From assembly GCA_945903635.1 (NCBI GenBank), contig CAMDOT010000042.1, positions 1 to 33,363 of the forward strand: 33,363 bases of DNA. The letters run 5' to 3'. The stretch is from Rhizobium sp. Q54. Lineage in GTDB: Bacteria; Pseudomonadota; Alphaproteobacteria; Reyranellales; Reyranellaceae. This document shows positions 33,200-33,363 of this stretch, in pieces; within the stretch, counting starts at the first letter, position 1; every line of letters begins with the position of its first letter. Made by a program: the position numbers and the translations under genes. A model generated the notes under the pieces. That model had not been told where the DNA came from. It searched no databases and saw only the letters and a program-made list of their open reading frames with translations.

Positions 33200-33363
33200 A
33201 TGAGCCTGAGTAACAAGACTCTATTCATCACCGGGGCCAGCCGCGGCATCGGCCTTGCCATTGCGCTCCGCGCCGCCCGCGACGGCGCCAACATCACCAT
33301 CGCCGCCAAGACGGTGAAACCCGACCCGCGCCTCGCCGGCACGATCTTCACCGCCGCCGAGGA
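33200..33363 (+). CDS. SDR family protein, HSDL2-like, 5' part only
   Basis: The first 54 codons are visible, starting at ATG 33200 after TTGGGGA. The sequence has the TGASRGIG cofactor motif and continues ALRAARDGANITIAAKTVKP then GTIFTAAEE. This closely resembles the N-terminus of hydroxysteroid dehydrogenase-like protein 2 (IAAKT and GTI-TAAEE are diagnostic for that group, from memory). Many bacterial members carry only the SDR domain; eukaryotic HSDL2 adds an SCP2 domain. The rest lies beyond the window, so the catalytic residues cannot be checked. Confidence 0.85.
   Translation, partial: MSLSNKTLFITGASRGIGLAIALRAARDGANITIAAKTVKPDPRLAGTIFTAAE

Noticed and set aside
21142..33363. A split HSDL2 (SDR plus SCP2) system formed by the SCP2 gene and the right-edge SDR
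   Set aside because: The genes are 12 kb apart with unrelated genes between, and stand-alone SCP2 proteins are common, so the match is likely coincidental.

Overview
The window is GC-rich, densely packed bacterial DNA with about thirty protein genes and no rRNA, tRNA, CRISPR array or transposase that I can recognise. Gene content (several ABC importers of the nitrate/taurine class, a Bug-type binding protein, a CGNR zinc-finger protein, DUF2272 lipoproteins, a GFA protein, a carboxylase/acyl-CoA dehydrogenase cluster) suggests a soil or freshwater alphaproteobacterium, perhaps Reyranella-like or a related rhizobial/rhodospirillal lineage. That placement is an inference from gene style only.

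Left part (1-12.7 kb). The left edge cuts a large reverse-strand protein with seven FG-GAP repeats followed by RTX calcium-binding repeats, probably secreted by a type I system. Next come a TIGR03032-type protein (reverse), a gamma-class carbonic anhydrase, a two-module VOC protein, and a GMC oxidoreductase bracketed by two convergent DUF2272 lipoprotein paralogues. Two copies of a REP-like palindromic element lie in this stretch. A GNAT acetyltransferase and a FadD-like acyl-CoA ligase follow, convergent with a tightly coupled ArsR - GbsR/MarR - fatty acid desaturase operon whose promoter carries a 9-bp-arm palindrome.

Middle (12.8-21.4 kb). A forward run encodes a small lipoprotein, a gamma-glutamyltransferase-family enzyme, a glycosidase-like TIM-barrel protein, an alpha/beta hydrolase, and a complete ABC importer (binding protein, permease, ATPase). 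Next are a GFA protein and a VOC protein on the reverse strand, divergent from a CGNR zinc-finger protein with repeated operator-like motifs between them, and then a stand-alone SCP2 protein.

Right (21.4-33.4 kb). A forward catabolic operon encodes a PECR-like SDR, the carboxyltransferase beta subunit of a methylcrotonyl/geranyl-CoA type carboxylase, two tandem acyl-CoA dehydrogenases, an enoyl-CoA hydratase of the methylglutaconyl type and the biotin carboxylase/BCCP subunit. Its order and sequence style resemble the acyclic-terpene (atu) cluster more than the leucine (liu) cluster. It runs by overlap into an ABC ATPase and permease, after which comes a Bug/TctC-type binding protein rather than the usual NMT1/SsuA type. 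A reverse-strand amidase and the start of an HSDL2-like SDR close the window.

The best candidates for something undescribed are the atu-like operon fused to an ABC importer with a Bug-type binding protein, the ArsR-GbsR-desaturase operon, the DUF2272/GMC/REP island, and a perfect hairpin whose three-base loop is the stop codon of the SCP2 gene.
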